The notes: generated by a model not told the origin, from the letters alone. Shown: positions 1-15,600, counted from the stretch's first letter. The stretch is 64,000 bases of DNA from Synchiropus splendidus (GCF_027744825.2 NC_071340.1:7331501-7395500), one strand, 5' to 3'. Made by a program: numbers and translations.

Positions 1-422
1 ACACATAAGGGGATGAACAAAACTTGTACTGGTAACTTCGCCACTATTAATTCAAACTCCAATTGCCTTTTTGATGTGATGATCAAAACACTGAAATCTA
101 AATGCCCACATATACCTCTATTCCAGATGGAATGAAATTGGAATACAACATGATGCATTTTTCATGAGATCAATACATAAGAGATGATGTTACTGACTAT
201 AGCTAAAATATGACAACATTAAAAGAACACATTTATTATTTTTGTAATTGATTCGAATGTAAGAAAAACAGAATTGGGAGTATTAATAAATAACTGCCTT
301 AAAGAAAAAAATAAACAATAAAATAGCTTAAAAACACGCACAGATTTGATTGCCAAAACACTACTCGGTTAATATTTGCTTCCAGTAAGTCAGCGGTGAC
401 ATCATCCAGAGTGAAAAATTAC

Positions 423-604
423 CTTGACGGTATTGATGAGTTGGCCGTCGAGGTAGAGCGTGGCCATGCTGTTCTTCAGCATACCTTTGCTCATGACCAG
501 CACCAGGTGGTGCCACTGGCCCTCAGCGATGAGCTCGCCGCAGCGGAAGCGCGCACAGCAGGGCAGGATTTCATAGAAAGAGGCTTCCTCACTCGACTCG
601 TCTG
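423..604 (-). CDS. wdfy3: wdfy3 coding exon 20 (ConA-like domain continues)
   Basis: Encodes DESSEEASFYEILPCCARFR through MATLYLDGQLINTVK. The acceptor AAGCAG (605-607) is preferred over the next CAG because it keeps the mammalian spacing after ELLQTY. The donor is AAG|GTAATT. Confidence 0.92.
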
Positions 605-3600
605 CTGCTTGATGGCGACAGAAGAGGAACAGATGCAGGGGGTGATTGTCTCTCATGAGTTTAAACTTTGCTACTGCTGGTTAAACGCCACATGTAAAGC
701 CTTCAGAGCAAATTCAAAAATCTCCTCATCTTTGTGCTTCCTCACTGCTCATAGATGTAAACAGCGCAGTCATACAAGACTGAGTGATGAAAACTGAGCC
801 GAGGATACACATCACCCAAAGCAAATATTTTCAGACCTAACCAAACCGCTCAAATGCCAGCCACACACAAGATGTTTACAAAAGCATATGTGTTTTAGAG
901 GCCCAGTCGTGTGATAAGAGCAACAGCAGTCACTGCTTCCACCTATTTTCAATTTGAAAAATGTCTTAATGTCTGATGCCTATTATGTTTATCAAACAGA
1001 TGTTCCAGCAAAACCATGTTCTCCAGTTTCAAACCTGTGTTTGACCTCTCTGAAGACCCAAAAATTGAGACTGCATTGTGAAATATATTTTTTTGTATCT
1101 TTTGGCATCAGATGAACAAGTGTGCTTGCTGGTGGTGTTAACCAAAACTACAGTTCTGGAGACATCTCCACCATTAGACTGATTTGTAAGAATCATTCTC
1201 ATTTGCTGATGAGTGTGTGAAAGCGTCACTACTCACAGTAGGTCTGCAGTAGCTCTTCCTTGGTGGAGATAGTTAGTGACCGATCTTTGGCAGACAGAAC
1301 CACAGCCAAGCAGACGTAGTGCTGCTCTGAGGAGTTGGCCCGTCGAACTACAGTCAACAGTCGCACTGGGTGGGCCTGAGGAGCAGAGCTGAAGCGCTCC
1401 ACACAGAACCAGGTGGAGTAGCTGAGGCCCGATGGTGGAGGGAACAAGCGCTCCCCTAAAGACAAAAAGACAAAAAATGAGTGACAAACTGGAAGCTGTG
1501 CTACCAGGAAGAATAATATGTCTATTTCCAACTAATCTTTGGCCTTAGTATTAGCCAGAAGACGGACAGGCTCATATTTGCACCTCTGCAATGGAGTAAG
1601 GCGCGGAAAGGGATGAGGAGAAAGGAGGAGAATCGAGGATAGCACCACAGGAGTGATGTAGATAGATGAGATGAAGCGATGAGGTCACAGCAGGAAACAC
1701 CGGATGAGATGAAAAACGGAGCAGAGGGAAAGGGAGAAGAGAGGAGAGCAGAAGAGACAAGGGAAGCGAGGGGAGAAAAAGAGGACAGGGAAGTTGAAGA
1801 AAAAGTGGGGCGTTATCAAGAGAAAGAAGGGAGGTAAACAGTCCAACGAAGTTATGGAGTGAGAAGGAGAGTTGTTGAAGTCAAATGTAGAAAAGGAAAC
1901 AAAGCTGACCAGGCGGAAAAAAGGGGGAAACATTAAATGGTGCAGGGAGTAGTGTGAGAGGAGCCAAGGTAAAAATAAAGAGAAGCAAGGGACTTTTACA
2001 AATTATAAGAAATGAGGATGAACAACAGGGGGGACTAGATGTTGAAAATTTGAAAAAAAGAGAAGAGTAAGAAGAGGATGTGAAGAAGACTGCCATTTTA
2101 ATGAACACAGAAGAGTGAAAATGGAAAAAGGAGAGAGGCCTGATTTATTTTTAATTCATTTTAGGACGCTTACAGCCATTTTTTTGTGTTTTGGAAACGA
2201 CATGTTCATCATTGTTTTAACATTCCAGTGGGATTTCAGTGGACTGTTGCAGGAGAAACAAAGGGTAGATGAAGAAAAGCCAGAACAACGAGAGGAGAGT
2301 TTTACAGAAACATGCAAGGGAATCATGAACAAAACCGCTACCTGAGCCCATCCCACTCAGCACCGTTCCATCGTTCACGCCTGAGTTGTTGGTGTTGTTG
2401 GTGGCCGCGTTGTGCGGTGCCAAGCTCGGCAGGAACAGGCATCTTCAAAGGGGAGAAAGCGGCTTTTATTGCAGGTGAAAATTCAGCACTGATACAGTTC
2501 AGTTCCCTCTGAGCTGAGAAAATCCCACACAAGTCATACACTAAATGGTGCTAATTTGAAAATTGTAAGACAGAAATACTGAGTGGAAATATGGAAATTC
2601 CAGCAACCTAATGCTCACTGATTAATTATGTATGAAAACAGAGGCGAGGTGGGATGAAAGCAAATATTCAGGCTGCTGTTTTCAAAGACAATCTACTCAG
2701 TTTTATCCACTGAACGTTATTTGGAGTTTTTTTTCCCTAAAATGTGCATGATAAAAAACAAAATTAAGACTGAATGTTATTTTTAGAAAACTAGCCTGTG
2801 TTGGCATTAAACATGTGTCCCATTGTTTCAGCACTGTGCAAGATGATTGTCGTGGATTTTAACCTGCTCACTCAGCTAGTGTTTCAGCAGAGATGGGACA
2901 CCCTTCTATTCTCATAATGATCCCTGCACTGTTATCAACCCACAGCGATAAGATCTTCCTCTCCATGTGTTATGTGGCTGGCTGAGCAAGTGTGCAGTCG
3001 TGCGCCTGAGAGAGTGTAAGCATCTTGTGCACGTCACAGGGTTTGTCTGTTCATGTCTGTGAGAAGGCAGAGTGCTTGTGTGCGACTCCTAATAGCAAGG
3101 GAGCATCAATATTTCATGTTGACAGATGGGGAAGTAGGGAGGGGTATATTGTGTATGTGTGTTCAACTGTCCTCTGGAAAGACTGAGCAGAAAAGTGGGC
3201 CACTGCTTTGGAGCTTGTGTGCTGCAGCTACTGTGTTTTTAGAAGGAACTGATGTTCTATTCTGATGAAGCAGTGGAGGTTTCCTAAAAGGCTCCACAAT
3301 GCAAACAATTCATGCACCGACATGGCTGAAAGCCTTTTTAAAGCATGTGCATTACAGAGACGTCTACTGTCGAGTCTAATATGAAAACCTCTGAAGGGGG
3401 ACAGATGAAATTGATCCTAAATAGCAGTATGTCATCAGTCATTTATTCAATATAACTGGATTTATCGATGGATATTTATCAGAGCTTTCTCTATGGGGAG
3501 AATGTGTCAAAACAGGACATGTTGAGATACTACCAAAAGCTCAAAGACAACAACACATCAAACGTCATCATTCACACAACTTAAAAGCACACCACGATAA

Positions 3601-6600
3601 ATAGAGAGTCAAACTCAAGACCAAACCTGAACCAAAATTGAAAATTAAAAGTAAGTTCAAGTAAGTCAAAAGAGAAACACCCACACAATATTTTAAGCAG
3701 AGTCCAGCAACCAGTTTCAGGAACTGTCTCCTAGTTTTCAATACGCAGTTATTCTTTCTATTGTGAGTTGCAACCAACAGATGATGGCTGGAAAACTGCG
3801 ACCTTCACCTTCTGGCAAGCGGTAGCTATTGCTACTTTAATTCATCCCAGGATGTCTCGTGCCACATTAACAAGGCACTAAATTATAGCTACTTCTCCAA
3901 TTAATGCAAGACGTCACTTGGATTAGGAGGCACACCGGTGCGGTCTGCTGTGCCAAAATCTCTTTTTTTGTCGCTATAATGACCCAGTGTGGTCTGACAC
4001 ACCACCTAACCCTGTTGACAAATCACAGGTGTTCTATTACCTCCAGGCGCACGGCAGATGCTCACTGAACTTTAAAGGCATAATTAAAGACTAGGCACGT
4101 TCTAGAGATGAAGCAGCAGAGGCCTCATGCTCTCTGGAGGGAGCACATCAAAACACCACACCAAGAATGTGAAGTCAAGACAGGTGGTTTCCAGAAATCC
4201 GGCTAGTACTTGGCCCACCGTCTGACACAAATCACCGAAGATGACCTTCAGTAAGACATGATACTTTTCACATGTGCTCATGAATATCAATGAAGAGTAA
4301 AATATATTTACAAGTCAAGCTGAGGAACATATCCAAGGTCATCTTCCATGTGACTTCTTTTCCACTGACCCCAGCAATCACCGTGGGGCGCAGTGGGCCC
4401 ATCAGCTGCTCCTCTCATGACATAAACGGCAGAAATAATAAGCCTATTTGTATGCGCAGCCCCACAACTGGGGCTATTAACTACCTCCAGCCGAGACAGA
4501 TGCAGGACTGTGCTAATGAGAGGTAAAAGCAAAAGAGTTTAACACATCAAAATCTAATGGACCGAGGTACAGCTTCACTCATTAATACAATTACTGCAGC
4601 ACCTTTAAAGGTCAGGAGACACAATACTGGATGTAAATTCATGCCACTAAATGCAGCAGAAAAAACGAAGCACTGATATAGTCCAAATAAACCCATGATG
4701 ATATAAAAATCCTTCCACAATAATAACTTTTAGATGAATTATTAACCTCTTGTTTAAAAAAAATGCAGACTAGGAGAAAGCTTCGTTTCATCAGTCATGG
4801 GTTGCTGGTGTGAAGTTTCAAGGCTGTGAAACCACAGGAGTCTGACTTTCAAACATGTGATTTGTCTGAGCTTTGAAGTGTGGAGTTCACAAGGAAACCT
4901 GGTGAACCAGTACATGATCCAAGCAGGCAGAGCTTGGAAACAAAGAATGTGGCTATTAAAATGTTCATCAGAAGCAGGTACATTCATTTAGGACCAACAA
5001 ATGATACTGTCCCAGACATTTCTATGGATGCACAATAGACTATGTAAATCCATCTTAGAACTTTTGGGTTGACTACCACTCTGTTTCAGATTTCATTACA
5101 CTTTTGTTGATTATAATGTGAGCAAACCTGGATGGGTTTTTCCTCATTTTCATTGCTGCTTGACTGTTAAACACTTGCTCACTGTCCATGAGTGCTACCA
5201 GCCAACTACCAGCCAATACATCACATGCTAACAAAGGTGTATCTGACATGCAAGAAGGGGATCCACAAGGGTGCAGGGACATGCTTAGTCGAGGCACATG
5301 GGATGGAAAGGATGAAGAACTCTGAAAGGATATGTGTGATGGCCCACAGGAGTTTGTGAAAAGACACACTGCATCCCAGTTTCTTACTATTGGTGGGCCG
5401 GCGACCATCACCTTAGGCCTCATGGCTTCTACTATGTGCAATTTCGGATATAGTTCATCAAGACAGGGGTCATGAGGGGCATCCTGTGAAACTTGTGTTG
5501 CTGTGATGTCATACAACTAACTCTTCTTCAGTGATTTGATCTGGAATAATGCATCTGGTGCATACAATGGACCCCATTTCAGTTGGACACATTGTTTCAA
5601 GGAGAAAAAGCCTAAAAAAAATATATATATATTCAGGTATATTACCCGAAGCCCTCCAGCGATGTGTCGAACTCCACAAAGGCTGGCATGTCAGCGGACC
5701 CATGCAGACGGATGTCGTGGGGCGTCGTCATAGACACCAGGCACTTGACTCGGGTGAGGGGAACAGTGCTGCCCTCTGCTGAACGCACCAGACTGCGGCT
5801 GATGCGATACTGGCCATTGTCCTCCGCTGGCGTGGTGAACACGCTGTCCTGGCCGAAGCCCTCCATCGACAAGGTCATGCTGTCTGTGAGCGCAATTGGT
5901 GGGAAGGTTAGGAATCCACTATGAAATAAGTCATGTAAGGTTCGATCAATAACAGACAAACAATCACCACGAAAAAAAAAAGTGTCAATCTGAGAGGAAA
6001 GCTAATCCCAGAGAAGATGAAAGATCTCTTGCTCCGACTGTCTTTTGTCTGCAACAAGCAGCAATTAGTCTCAATCTGTTTCCGGCTGAGACAACGCAAC
6101 AAGGAACAATTAGAGCCTAGAGAAGAGCCGGGAAAATTACAAACATTAGCAGCTGGCACTAGAAAACAAACCATTTGTGTTTGAGTCGCATTTGAGAGCC
6201 AAGCTTTGTTTGAACACAATTACCACAGTGAATTACATTTAATCTGAGGCTCCACTGACAATTACGCCGCAGGTTATTTAACACTGACTAACAAAACTTT
6301 TCATCATACTTCTTGACGTGTTTCAAATGATGATGTTTCTTGGAGTCTAATCCACAAAATATGATGTGACTCAACCAAAGATAGGGACATGAAAATCGTT
6401 TTAAATGTTGTGAATCTTCTTACTGTCATGTTAGGTTTGACATACACTAAAAAGTATTCTGTGTTTTGCTTTCAATGATTTCCTGAAATGTTTGTCACAA
6501 AAACTCAACAGTGTGTATGGACATTGCCACCCAAGGAAACCTGGCATGTTAAAAAAAATCATGTCATTCCGTTTAGAGAAGAAATGTGATGTCACACACA

Positions 6601-9600
6601 CTGTGTTACATAATGTTTACCAAGTAGACAGACGACAGACTGACAGATAATGACAGATAACGGTTAAAATCACACGACTCACTTCTCATCTCTGCGTCAT
6701 AGCTGAGTGAGCTGGGTTTGTGGACCCGGTACTGCTTTAACAACTTCTTGTCCCAGGCTCCGCAGTTTAAAGGGTTTCCAAGTCGCAAGAATTCCCTGAA
6801 GACAAAAATATTCCATAATTAATTCCGGCCTCTGTTGAATCTTTTTGCTGATCAAAACACATTTGACCACCAGACTTTTTATATGACTTCATTGAGAGGG
6901 ACTGAATGGCTAATGATGAGCTGCTTTCCCCACATAAATGAGACAGGCAAACGTGGTAAACAAGAAATGATCGAAAGTGGTAATACGCAGACTGACAGTC
7001 AAAGTGAGACTGAAAATCATCGAGTGGAAAAAACAGCAGAGGAGCAATCCAGAACGAGTGACAGCTGCAGATATGTTTTTCACTGGCACAATTTAGACAG
7101 CGAATATTGCCCGGGGAGGAAGCATTTACATACAAAAAGAAGCAAAGCCGTGCATATCAACATTCCCACCGGCTCCCAAACCCAGACCTCCTTTTCTCAG
7201 TTGACTAGTCAAGTGGAAAATGAAAATAGCTCTGTTCAGTATTCACACTTGAAGCCTGTCAAAGCAGATTAATCGGCAGTGGGGAATAAATGCTTAGACG
7301 CCCAGTCAATTGTAATTACAAATGTCCAGGGTCCAGGTCATAAAATAAAGTTATATGTCCAGTTCAGCAGCACAAAATAAACCCAAACCGAAGAAGTACC
7401 AGTGTTTTTGTTTGAGGACTGAGAGGTCCATGAAGCAAAAGGATCTGAGCAGCAGTGAGGGGATATTAGATTTGATTTACAGCACTTTCAATATGAGAAA
7501 CAAGCTGAAGTGGAAGAAGATCTCCATGTCCAGTCACTCAATTCACTTTATTTTTATCACACTCAAAAAAGAATTTCAGAAAGAAGAACCAAAAGAACTA
7601 ACTTTAATCGGCCTACCCAACCCCTAACCAGTATTCAACATAGTCAACTCCCACAGCTCACCTTTTAACCTAACCTACCTACGGCTGAGCTCAGACCTAC
7701 CTGAGTGCCATGGGCTGCAGAGCCTGGGAGGCCAGCCTCTCGAACATTCTCTGCAGTGGGGGGTGCAACGGGTGGTCCTCGTCTGCGAGGGCTTGACTGC
7801 ATCTCTGTAGCAGCCGCTGATGAAGGCAGGCTTCACACAAAACCTGCTGGTTCCTCTCACTGTTGACCAGAAGCTGGAGGATGTTGGCGACGGCCAACTG
7901 AAGGTCGAGGGCATGCTAGACCGTAAAAAAATATGAGTAAATAAAAGCATTATCACAAAAACAATATGCTTTCATCCATCTGCCAGGAACATTCTGAGAT
8001 TTTTTGAAGTCAGTATGGTTTTGAAAAGGCATTTAAAGATCTAATTATGACCAGTAAAGGGGTTGCATTTGTACCAGTATTAAAGCATCCAGTGATGAGG
8101 TTCAAAATCAGCAAGTCAACTCACTGTCTTCAGTGTGAAAGATGTGTTCTCATCTATAATGAATGTTGTACATTTTACAGAGCATGGCACATTTATATGA
8201 TGAAGCATTTATTTAAAAAGTAAATGGAGCAATCCTTCAGTGTGGAACCGCAGCGTTTGTTGAAAGAGAAGTAGCTGTTCCCTCAAGCCTTCTAGATTAT
8301 GTGACCTACTTAAGCAAGGAGTGCATGTGGCAACATTTCCTCCTTAGGTTTCCTCACCTCCGGCTGACTGTCAGAGCAAACCGAAGGCAGCAGGTCCAGG
8401 ATAGCCAGGACTGCTCCAGGATGGATCACCACCATATCTGACGAGGAAGAGGGAGCTGGGTGGAAGGAGGGGTTGGCGAAGTATGGCTTCAGGTCACTCA
8501 GAATCTTGATGGGAGCTGAAGAACCGTGGTAACCATGTCTGAACAAGCCGGAAGAGAAAAATCAGTTTTTCAAGAAAGAACCATTATAAGAAGAACATAA
8601 CTCGGGCATGAGTACACGATCACAAGATGGTGGAAATCACTGCAGCGCCTGAATACTTCAGAGCCTTTCGAGCATGTGCTGTAGATCTGCAGGAGCACAC
8701 AGCTAATTACAAATGGTGTATTGCTGAGATGCAAATTACCGAAGGTAAATCCCCCCTCAGGAGAAAAGTAGCTGATGTCAGCAGAAAAAGACACTCTGCT
8801 GAATGTGAGGCATGACAATGCTTCAACACAGTTTCAGTGCTGGTTATAATGCAATGCCACGATGGAACAAAAGACAAGTTTACTGAAGATCAATATGGTG
8901 CACAACAACTTTTTCTTTTAAAAAGTGGTTGAATGTTACCACCACTTAATCCACCTTCAATCTGAAACTTGTCCTTGTTGTTCAGCTCCTCTGGCTCAGT
9001 AAACCAACACCAACAGGTCAGCACAATTCAGAAGAATAGCAAAGATGTAAGCAGTAGCCCTAAGGCACATTTCGCGTTTGGATGAGCTCAACATGGGAGC
9101 TGATGTAGATCATTGTACCAAGATAAGGGCTGCGAACGGCCAACGTCTATTTGGAGAGTCGAATAACCACCAACTACATTAACGATTAGTCAACAGCGAC
9201 ATGAACAGGTTGGCGAACACAGTTGATGATCATAGTTGACCAAAGTAGACTGTATTGAATCGTTGCAGCATGCCTAACCAAAATTTGACTGTTGACTATT
9301 AGTTCCTAAGAAATTCTGTGCAAATGGCGAAAATGGGTAGACAGAGGGAGGGAAAGTAACAGGATGCTGTGGCTACCTCTTTCTGGCGAGTGCTGGCGTG
9401 CCCCACGGTGAGGGGAGTGAGGTTTCATGAGTCAGGCAGGGAGGCACCTGCTCCGCACGACTGGGTGGCAAACACACACGCCCAAGCACAGAAATTCACA
9501 CGGAAAATGTGCCAAAACAGGAGTGCAGACACAAACAAGGAAGTGCTCAAAAGAGATAACAAGAAAAATAAAAGAGCCCACACACGCAGATGTGCAGGAG

Positions 9601-12600
9601 GACCAGCACGAGGACGATCAGCCACAGCAACAAACGTTAAAGAAGAGAGAAGAAGGAAACATTTGTTAGTAGAAAGCAGATTTAAACTGGAGTTCATGCA
9701 CTACTGAGACAAGCACAGCACATTTGACTGAAACATGGCAGAGAAGCTTAGAAGCCTTCAAGGCTAAGACAGAATGTGGTTGATTTATTTGGAAGCCAAA
9801 AAAACAAACTGCAAAAGTCTGAAAAGGTCTTAAAGCAAAACAACGAATTAACCTGTTATAAAAGCATCCCACAACTACTTCCCAGTAATGGTGCATCAGA
9901 CTGAGTGTAGGTCCTTGAAACTGTTCGAGAGGGTGTCTTGGGGCAAAACCCACCAGTCTAGGTGTTGGGTTCCCACTGTCATATGAGACTTGCGAGGGGA
10001 AGCGTTATGCTCCTAAGTGCTGATCCTGTTCTTAGTTTACAGCGACAGAATATCAAGTGCTCTCCTGATAGGGATTATGAGATCCACATGGCTTCATTCA
10101 CAAACAACCATCACCTCTCCAGAGTAAAGGAGTCTTCATTGAGTGGCAATTCAGAAAATAGTGATCACTTGAATATGATAAAGACAAAGCCTTCTACTAA
10201 TTGGTGAATTTGAGGTCAGAGCCATGACCAACAACAAAACAAATAGAAGTAAATTTAATGTATTTGTGATTGTGGTTGTCCGGTGCCTCAGCATACACCT
10301 AAAAAATGAAGTAAAAATATTCTCCAGCCAAAGGATTTCTGGAAGAACCGTGAGGAGAGGTCTCAGCTTATCCCTTCAGATTTCGCCCAGCATAACTACT
10401 AAAATCTACATCCTACTTCCTCACGAGTTTTTGCAACAAAAGTATTCTTTCATTGTTGTTTTGATACAATATTAAAGCACTGTAAAATGATGATCACACT
10501 GGACACCCTTGACAGGTTCCTTCTTTTTTGCCATATATGCACCAATGGAGTCGATATAGAACTTTGCTTTTTTATACACAAGTTTAAATGTTGTGTTTCC
10601 TGGCTCCACAGAGGCATTAACAGTTTTTCACGTCACCGATTTACTTTTAATACCCACTTGGGCAATACAAAAGCAATATAATTTTTCAAAAATGCATCAT
10701 CTGGGCATTGCATTCATTACTTTTATTTCCTACACATGAAGCTCATTCAGTTAAATTAATTTAAAAAGCACTAACCTGTCGAATGAGTCTGTGGCCATTT
10801 TGTACAGGTAGATGAAAAGCTTGCTGCAATGTTTGAGCGTAGGACACACACTTTCTCCAGCACAGCCTCCAGGGACAGCCTCATCTTCCAGCAACCTCTG
10901 GAAAGGCTGAGAATTTGAAGGAAACACACTGGTGGGGCTAAGCTTCTTGACGTCTGAGAAACATCCTAACAACCTGGAGGAGAGAGGACAAAGTGAAGGG
11001 TTGGTTGTTGATGACATGGGACCCATCCTCATACATGTCTATTAACAGACCTTCAATATCAGCAACAGGGGAAATTATGACACATCAAAAAACATAAACA
11101 CCACATCTAAACTCACCTGACTGCGTCAGCTAGCTTCTCATACTGAATCTCAGTGCGGAAAAAATGTGAATTGGCCGGCTCGTAGCGCATCGCCGCAGTC
11201 AGTGCGCAGAAGACTGTGTGCAGAAGCTCAAAGACTTGGTTCTGGTTGACCCGCTCCCAGCCGTGCCTCGGTGGCTGGCAGAGTGAACGCTCCATGGCCA
11301 CCAGCAGTGAGGTAAGGTAGACGAAACCCCCGACCTTCCGAAAAACAGTGCGTGTTCGGTGACTCTCACGCAGGACAGCTAACAAAGCCTGGTGAAGAAC
11401 ATGAGGAAAATTACACTTGAGGATTTACCACATTTACTACCACATCACACAACAAAATCAGTGGCACTGAATACACGCTTCCATTATGAATCACCATGTT
11501 GTCAGAACGTCTAAAAGAGGAGTAAGAACTGTAACATGTTGTACTGCTGATCCCAGCACTTTCCTGCAGAGCACATTTGAATACTGCCCAACTCAGCAGA
11601 GGATGACTCCAACATCCTCTTCCTGTCCACTAACACCAGAATCACACTGACTGAATTTGAAAAACGAGGACTTTTGACAACAAAAAAATAACAACTGGGA
11701 AACAGGTAATGAGTTTTGAGTCTTTAAAACTTAGCTCACATTTTCAGCAAACTAGGATGCTGTTCTTAGGATAATGATTACAAAGGTGGCAGCAAAGAAA
11801 ACTAAGTCACCAACGAGATGACAAATCAATTGAACCGCTCCACTGCTCTGTGGGCAAACCAATAACTAACAGGACTTTTTCCTGATGGCACATTATCAAG
11901 AGAAAAATGTTTTTAAGCCACGGGCTCTAATTGTCTTTCTATGAGCACATTGCATCTACTTTATTCAGAACCATACACATCTCAAAGTTATCGTAGGTGT
12001 GAAGTATTCTAATGACTGAGTCATCATAAGTGCAGTATTTCTGACAGGTGAGGTCAGCTGTTGAACAAAAGGAGTGGTTACCCTCAGAATGTCGGTCTTC
12101 AGCTGCAGTTCACTGGAAGGTGCTGAGTGCATGAGGCCCAGTAACGTTCCCATGTCGTCGTCTCCACTGGGGGACAGGACCAGCTGCTGGATGATGAGCA
12201 GGGCGTGTTCACGACACTGACGATACTTCACGATATTGTGTACGCAGCGTGCGCCACCAAATTCCCGGAATAGAGCTGAAATAGGCAAGACTATAATTAG
12301 TTGACAGGAAATTGATTAAGTCTGGGTGTCAAAAATGAAGAATGGGTGCCTCGAGGGAAGCTGGAAATATTGATGCCATTTAACTGTCAATTCCAGAAAT
12401 CACAAACTATACTTGTGTTTTCTGTGACTTTCACAGGACAGGACAAAAAGACCATTTCATTTTACTTCTGTCTTAAGTGCCTTTAACGTCTTGCTCAAGG
12501 TCTCACTGACACATTGGACTGAACTACTGACTTTCAGATTACAAGACCTGCAGCTGTACTTGCTGAGCTGCAGCTGCTACTTTTAATGCACTGTGAATCC

Positions 12601-15600
12601 CGTCCTGTGACTACTCGTCTCAGTTCTTTCAATAAGGCTGCTGTCACAGAGCCTTAAGGATAAAATGCAAATGTAATCACTGTGTCAGTGAAGTGCTACA
12701 AATATCACACACACATTACCGTGTTCCACGGATGAATGTGACCGTGAACAGTCAAGGGCAAGAGGAGCTGTGCAGCTGTCACTTAACTGTTGTGACTCAT
12801 CACATTTCCAGTGCAGACAGAGACATACAAACACACACCAGGGAAGGATGTGCACAAAGGCAGATGGAGAGCAGCGCACGGACTTGATGAAAAGATGAAA
12901 CCAAAAAATGAAAACTTGAACATTTGTTGTTGTCAAGGCACCAGCGACAGTAATGTCCTTTTCTGATGATCAGTTGCCGAGTCCATTAAAAGCTGCTGAA
13001 CCACGGAGCCAGATCATCTGGAAATTCTGTCCTCAGCCATACTCACAATTCACAATTGTTTTTATATTAACACAGAATCTAGCAGTAGAATGATTTGATG
13101 GTTTTCAAAATACACAATCTTATTTGTAGGGTTGTAAAAATACATGTTAACGTGGATAAACCATCTTCACAATGAACCTGATTGAACATTTTAACACAAT
13201 TAACCCTTGTGCGGCACAGAATGATTAAAGTGGGATTTCCATCGGATGCTTCAGCGCTGGAAGAGCAAGGCAGATCTCTGCTCTTGTCGCTGCTGTGACT
13301 GGCCGCATAGTGGATACACATGGCTCCTACTTTCCCAGCTCCAGTATGATCATGTTTACAGTCTCACTCTACTATAGTGTGACATTAGGGTCCTTGGTGA
13401 GTGGCAGTCTGTAGCAGCAGCGCCATCATTCTGAACAATTCCTGTCTGCATTTGTTCATTTTTCTTTAGCGTTTTTAAGCTGGATTTTTTTTATTTCAAG
13501 TACAAGTACTGTGAATATGACAGTGTCTAGGATGTCCACTCACAGTGGGTTGTGTCATGTAAGGAGTTGCAAAACAGCTTTGTTAACATACTGTGCATGT
13601 ACAGCGGCTCAGTAAGAGTGGACACTTGTCCATTGACATGACTGTTTTCCTGTGGGGTTTAGAAGGAGATGGTGGGGGAGCAGAGCTGGACATCTCTGCA
13701 CACCAAACATCGAACTGCAGTGCTGAACTAGTGTACGATTCATTCCACACAAGAGATTTCTGATAACCAGACAGAGGTGTGTGACATTGTTACATATTGA
13801 ACTGTCCATTTGTCTCTACACTCCATGGTACTTTATGTTCTGCAGTGGCTTGTAGTTGTTTGAATTGTTTTGTATACTACAAGTACTGCACAATTTTCCA
13901 TCTTTGGTTTGATAAAATAGATATATAAAACATAAGTAAATACACCTACCAACCTAACATATTGACCTAATATGGATTTTTTGGGCATTTGTGGTTGCAG
14001 TTTGTCATGCAGGAATCGAACTTCATGTTGATCAACAATAAAAATGTAAGTTAAAATATTGAAATAATTATAACTAATACAAAATGAATCCTCATCATTA
14101 AACATATATTGTAATGACTAAAAAGCACTGAATTGTCAACATTCAAACTGCAAAGTCTGTTGAAGAAAAGTCATCTCTTACCTGCATTTGTGTTAGTGGT
14201 GTTGGATCCTTGCAGGAGAACAGTTAATGTATCCATCACCAGCCACGCCAACTGCTTCTGCTCCTCAGCCATAGAGTTGTTTTTACAGTCGCCTGGGGAA
14301 AAGAGCTTGGTTCATGAAAGTGCACTGTTCTCGCAGAAGGCACTAAACTATAAGCCAACCTCAACCAATAAAATACTTGCACACAGCCTCCTCCATACCT
14401 TGTTCATTGTTGTGAGACTGCTGTTGCGAGGCAGGGTCTTTGAGCAAGGCAGCATACTTGTGCAGAAGGTTAACCAGCACCTCCAGCAAGCCCACCTCCC
14501 TAAGCACATCACTGAACACCGGGTCGTGACGGGCCAGCTTTAGTAGTGTTCGGATGGCCGTGATGCTGCAGGCATGCGACGTGCTGGACTTGAGCAGGAC
14601 ACTGACACTGAACAGCTCTTTGCACGGCACATAGTTGAGACTGAAGACCACAAACTCCAGCAGCTCAAAGTACTTTGACTGGGCCTCTGGGAGCTTCGTC
14701 ACTCGATCGGCAAACTGAGAGAGTGTGTGCTGAGACTCCAGGATGAAGTAGTTGGCAGGATCTGCAGCGTAAATGTTCCCGATGGCATCGAGAAGCATGC
14801 AGGCTAGACGGCTGGTTTTTGTTTTCAAGAACGCATTCTGGAGCACAGCGAAAGCCTGGATGTTGCGAACTGTGTGGCCTGTAGGAGGGAACATGATGAA
14901 AGATGAGCTCACCGTGACAATCCAAGCACACAAATTATATTCAAAATAAATAATGCCAGCATCTGATAAATGAAATGGATAGAAGTACGGTTACAGTAAT
15001 GCACACAATAAGAAGGAGCCAAGACTGCATTCTGAAATTCTTGACTATTTCTGAGGTTCTCCTCCAATACTCAACATATTTTGTGACGTACATAATGCTG
15101 TGCATGTTGACTCATCATGGATGTTGAAGGGAAGAAATAGATTATTGATGTAGATAAAGAGTGAGAATGTTTTCTTATAACATCTTGCAGCAACCAGGGG
15201 ACAGAATTTGAGGGAAAAAAAATGTTTTCCCCTGACAGTTTTGACATAAATGTCTATCACAAGCTGCACAAGTCTGACCCGCAATGCTTTAGAAACACAC
15301 CCCATACACGCACTCTAGTCAAAATGTGTCATCCCACACACAAAAAACGCACCAAGCCGTTAAGTAAATGTGCCGAGCTAATTTGGCATGTAAGTAGCCC
15401 CTCACACCACGACCACTTCTGGTAATGACTTTGCACACAGCTGGAGGTGCTGTTGGGCAGATTAAGTAGTGAGAGCGAATGTGTTGGTGCCGAAGAACCC
15501 GACATTGTTTGAAGCTGCGTATTTCAGGGGATAGGAATTTTTCGTTCTGAACTGTGCCTAACTGAAAAACACATCAACTTTTCATTATGGACTTCCTCAT

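Noticed and set aside
1572..2108. Overlapping minus-strand frames rich in Ser, Pro, Phe and Leu
   Set aside because: They arise from the polypyrimidine composition of this intron segment; there are no domains.
5073..5516. 147-codon minus-strand open frame in a wdfy3 intron
   Set aside because: It has no family resemblance, no splice or promoter context and a composition typical of translated non-coding DNA.
6835..7272. 145-codon plus-strand open frame overlapping wdfy3 exon flanks
   Set aside because: It is antisense intronic sequence, low in recognisable motifs and without promoter or splice support.
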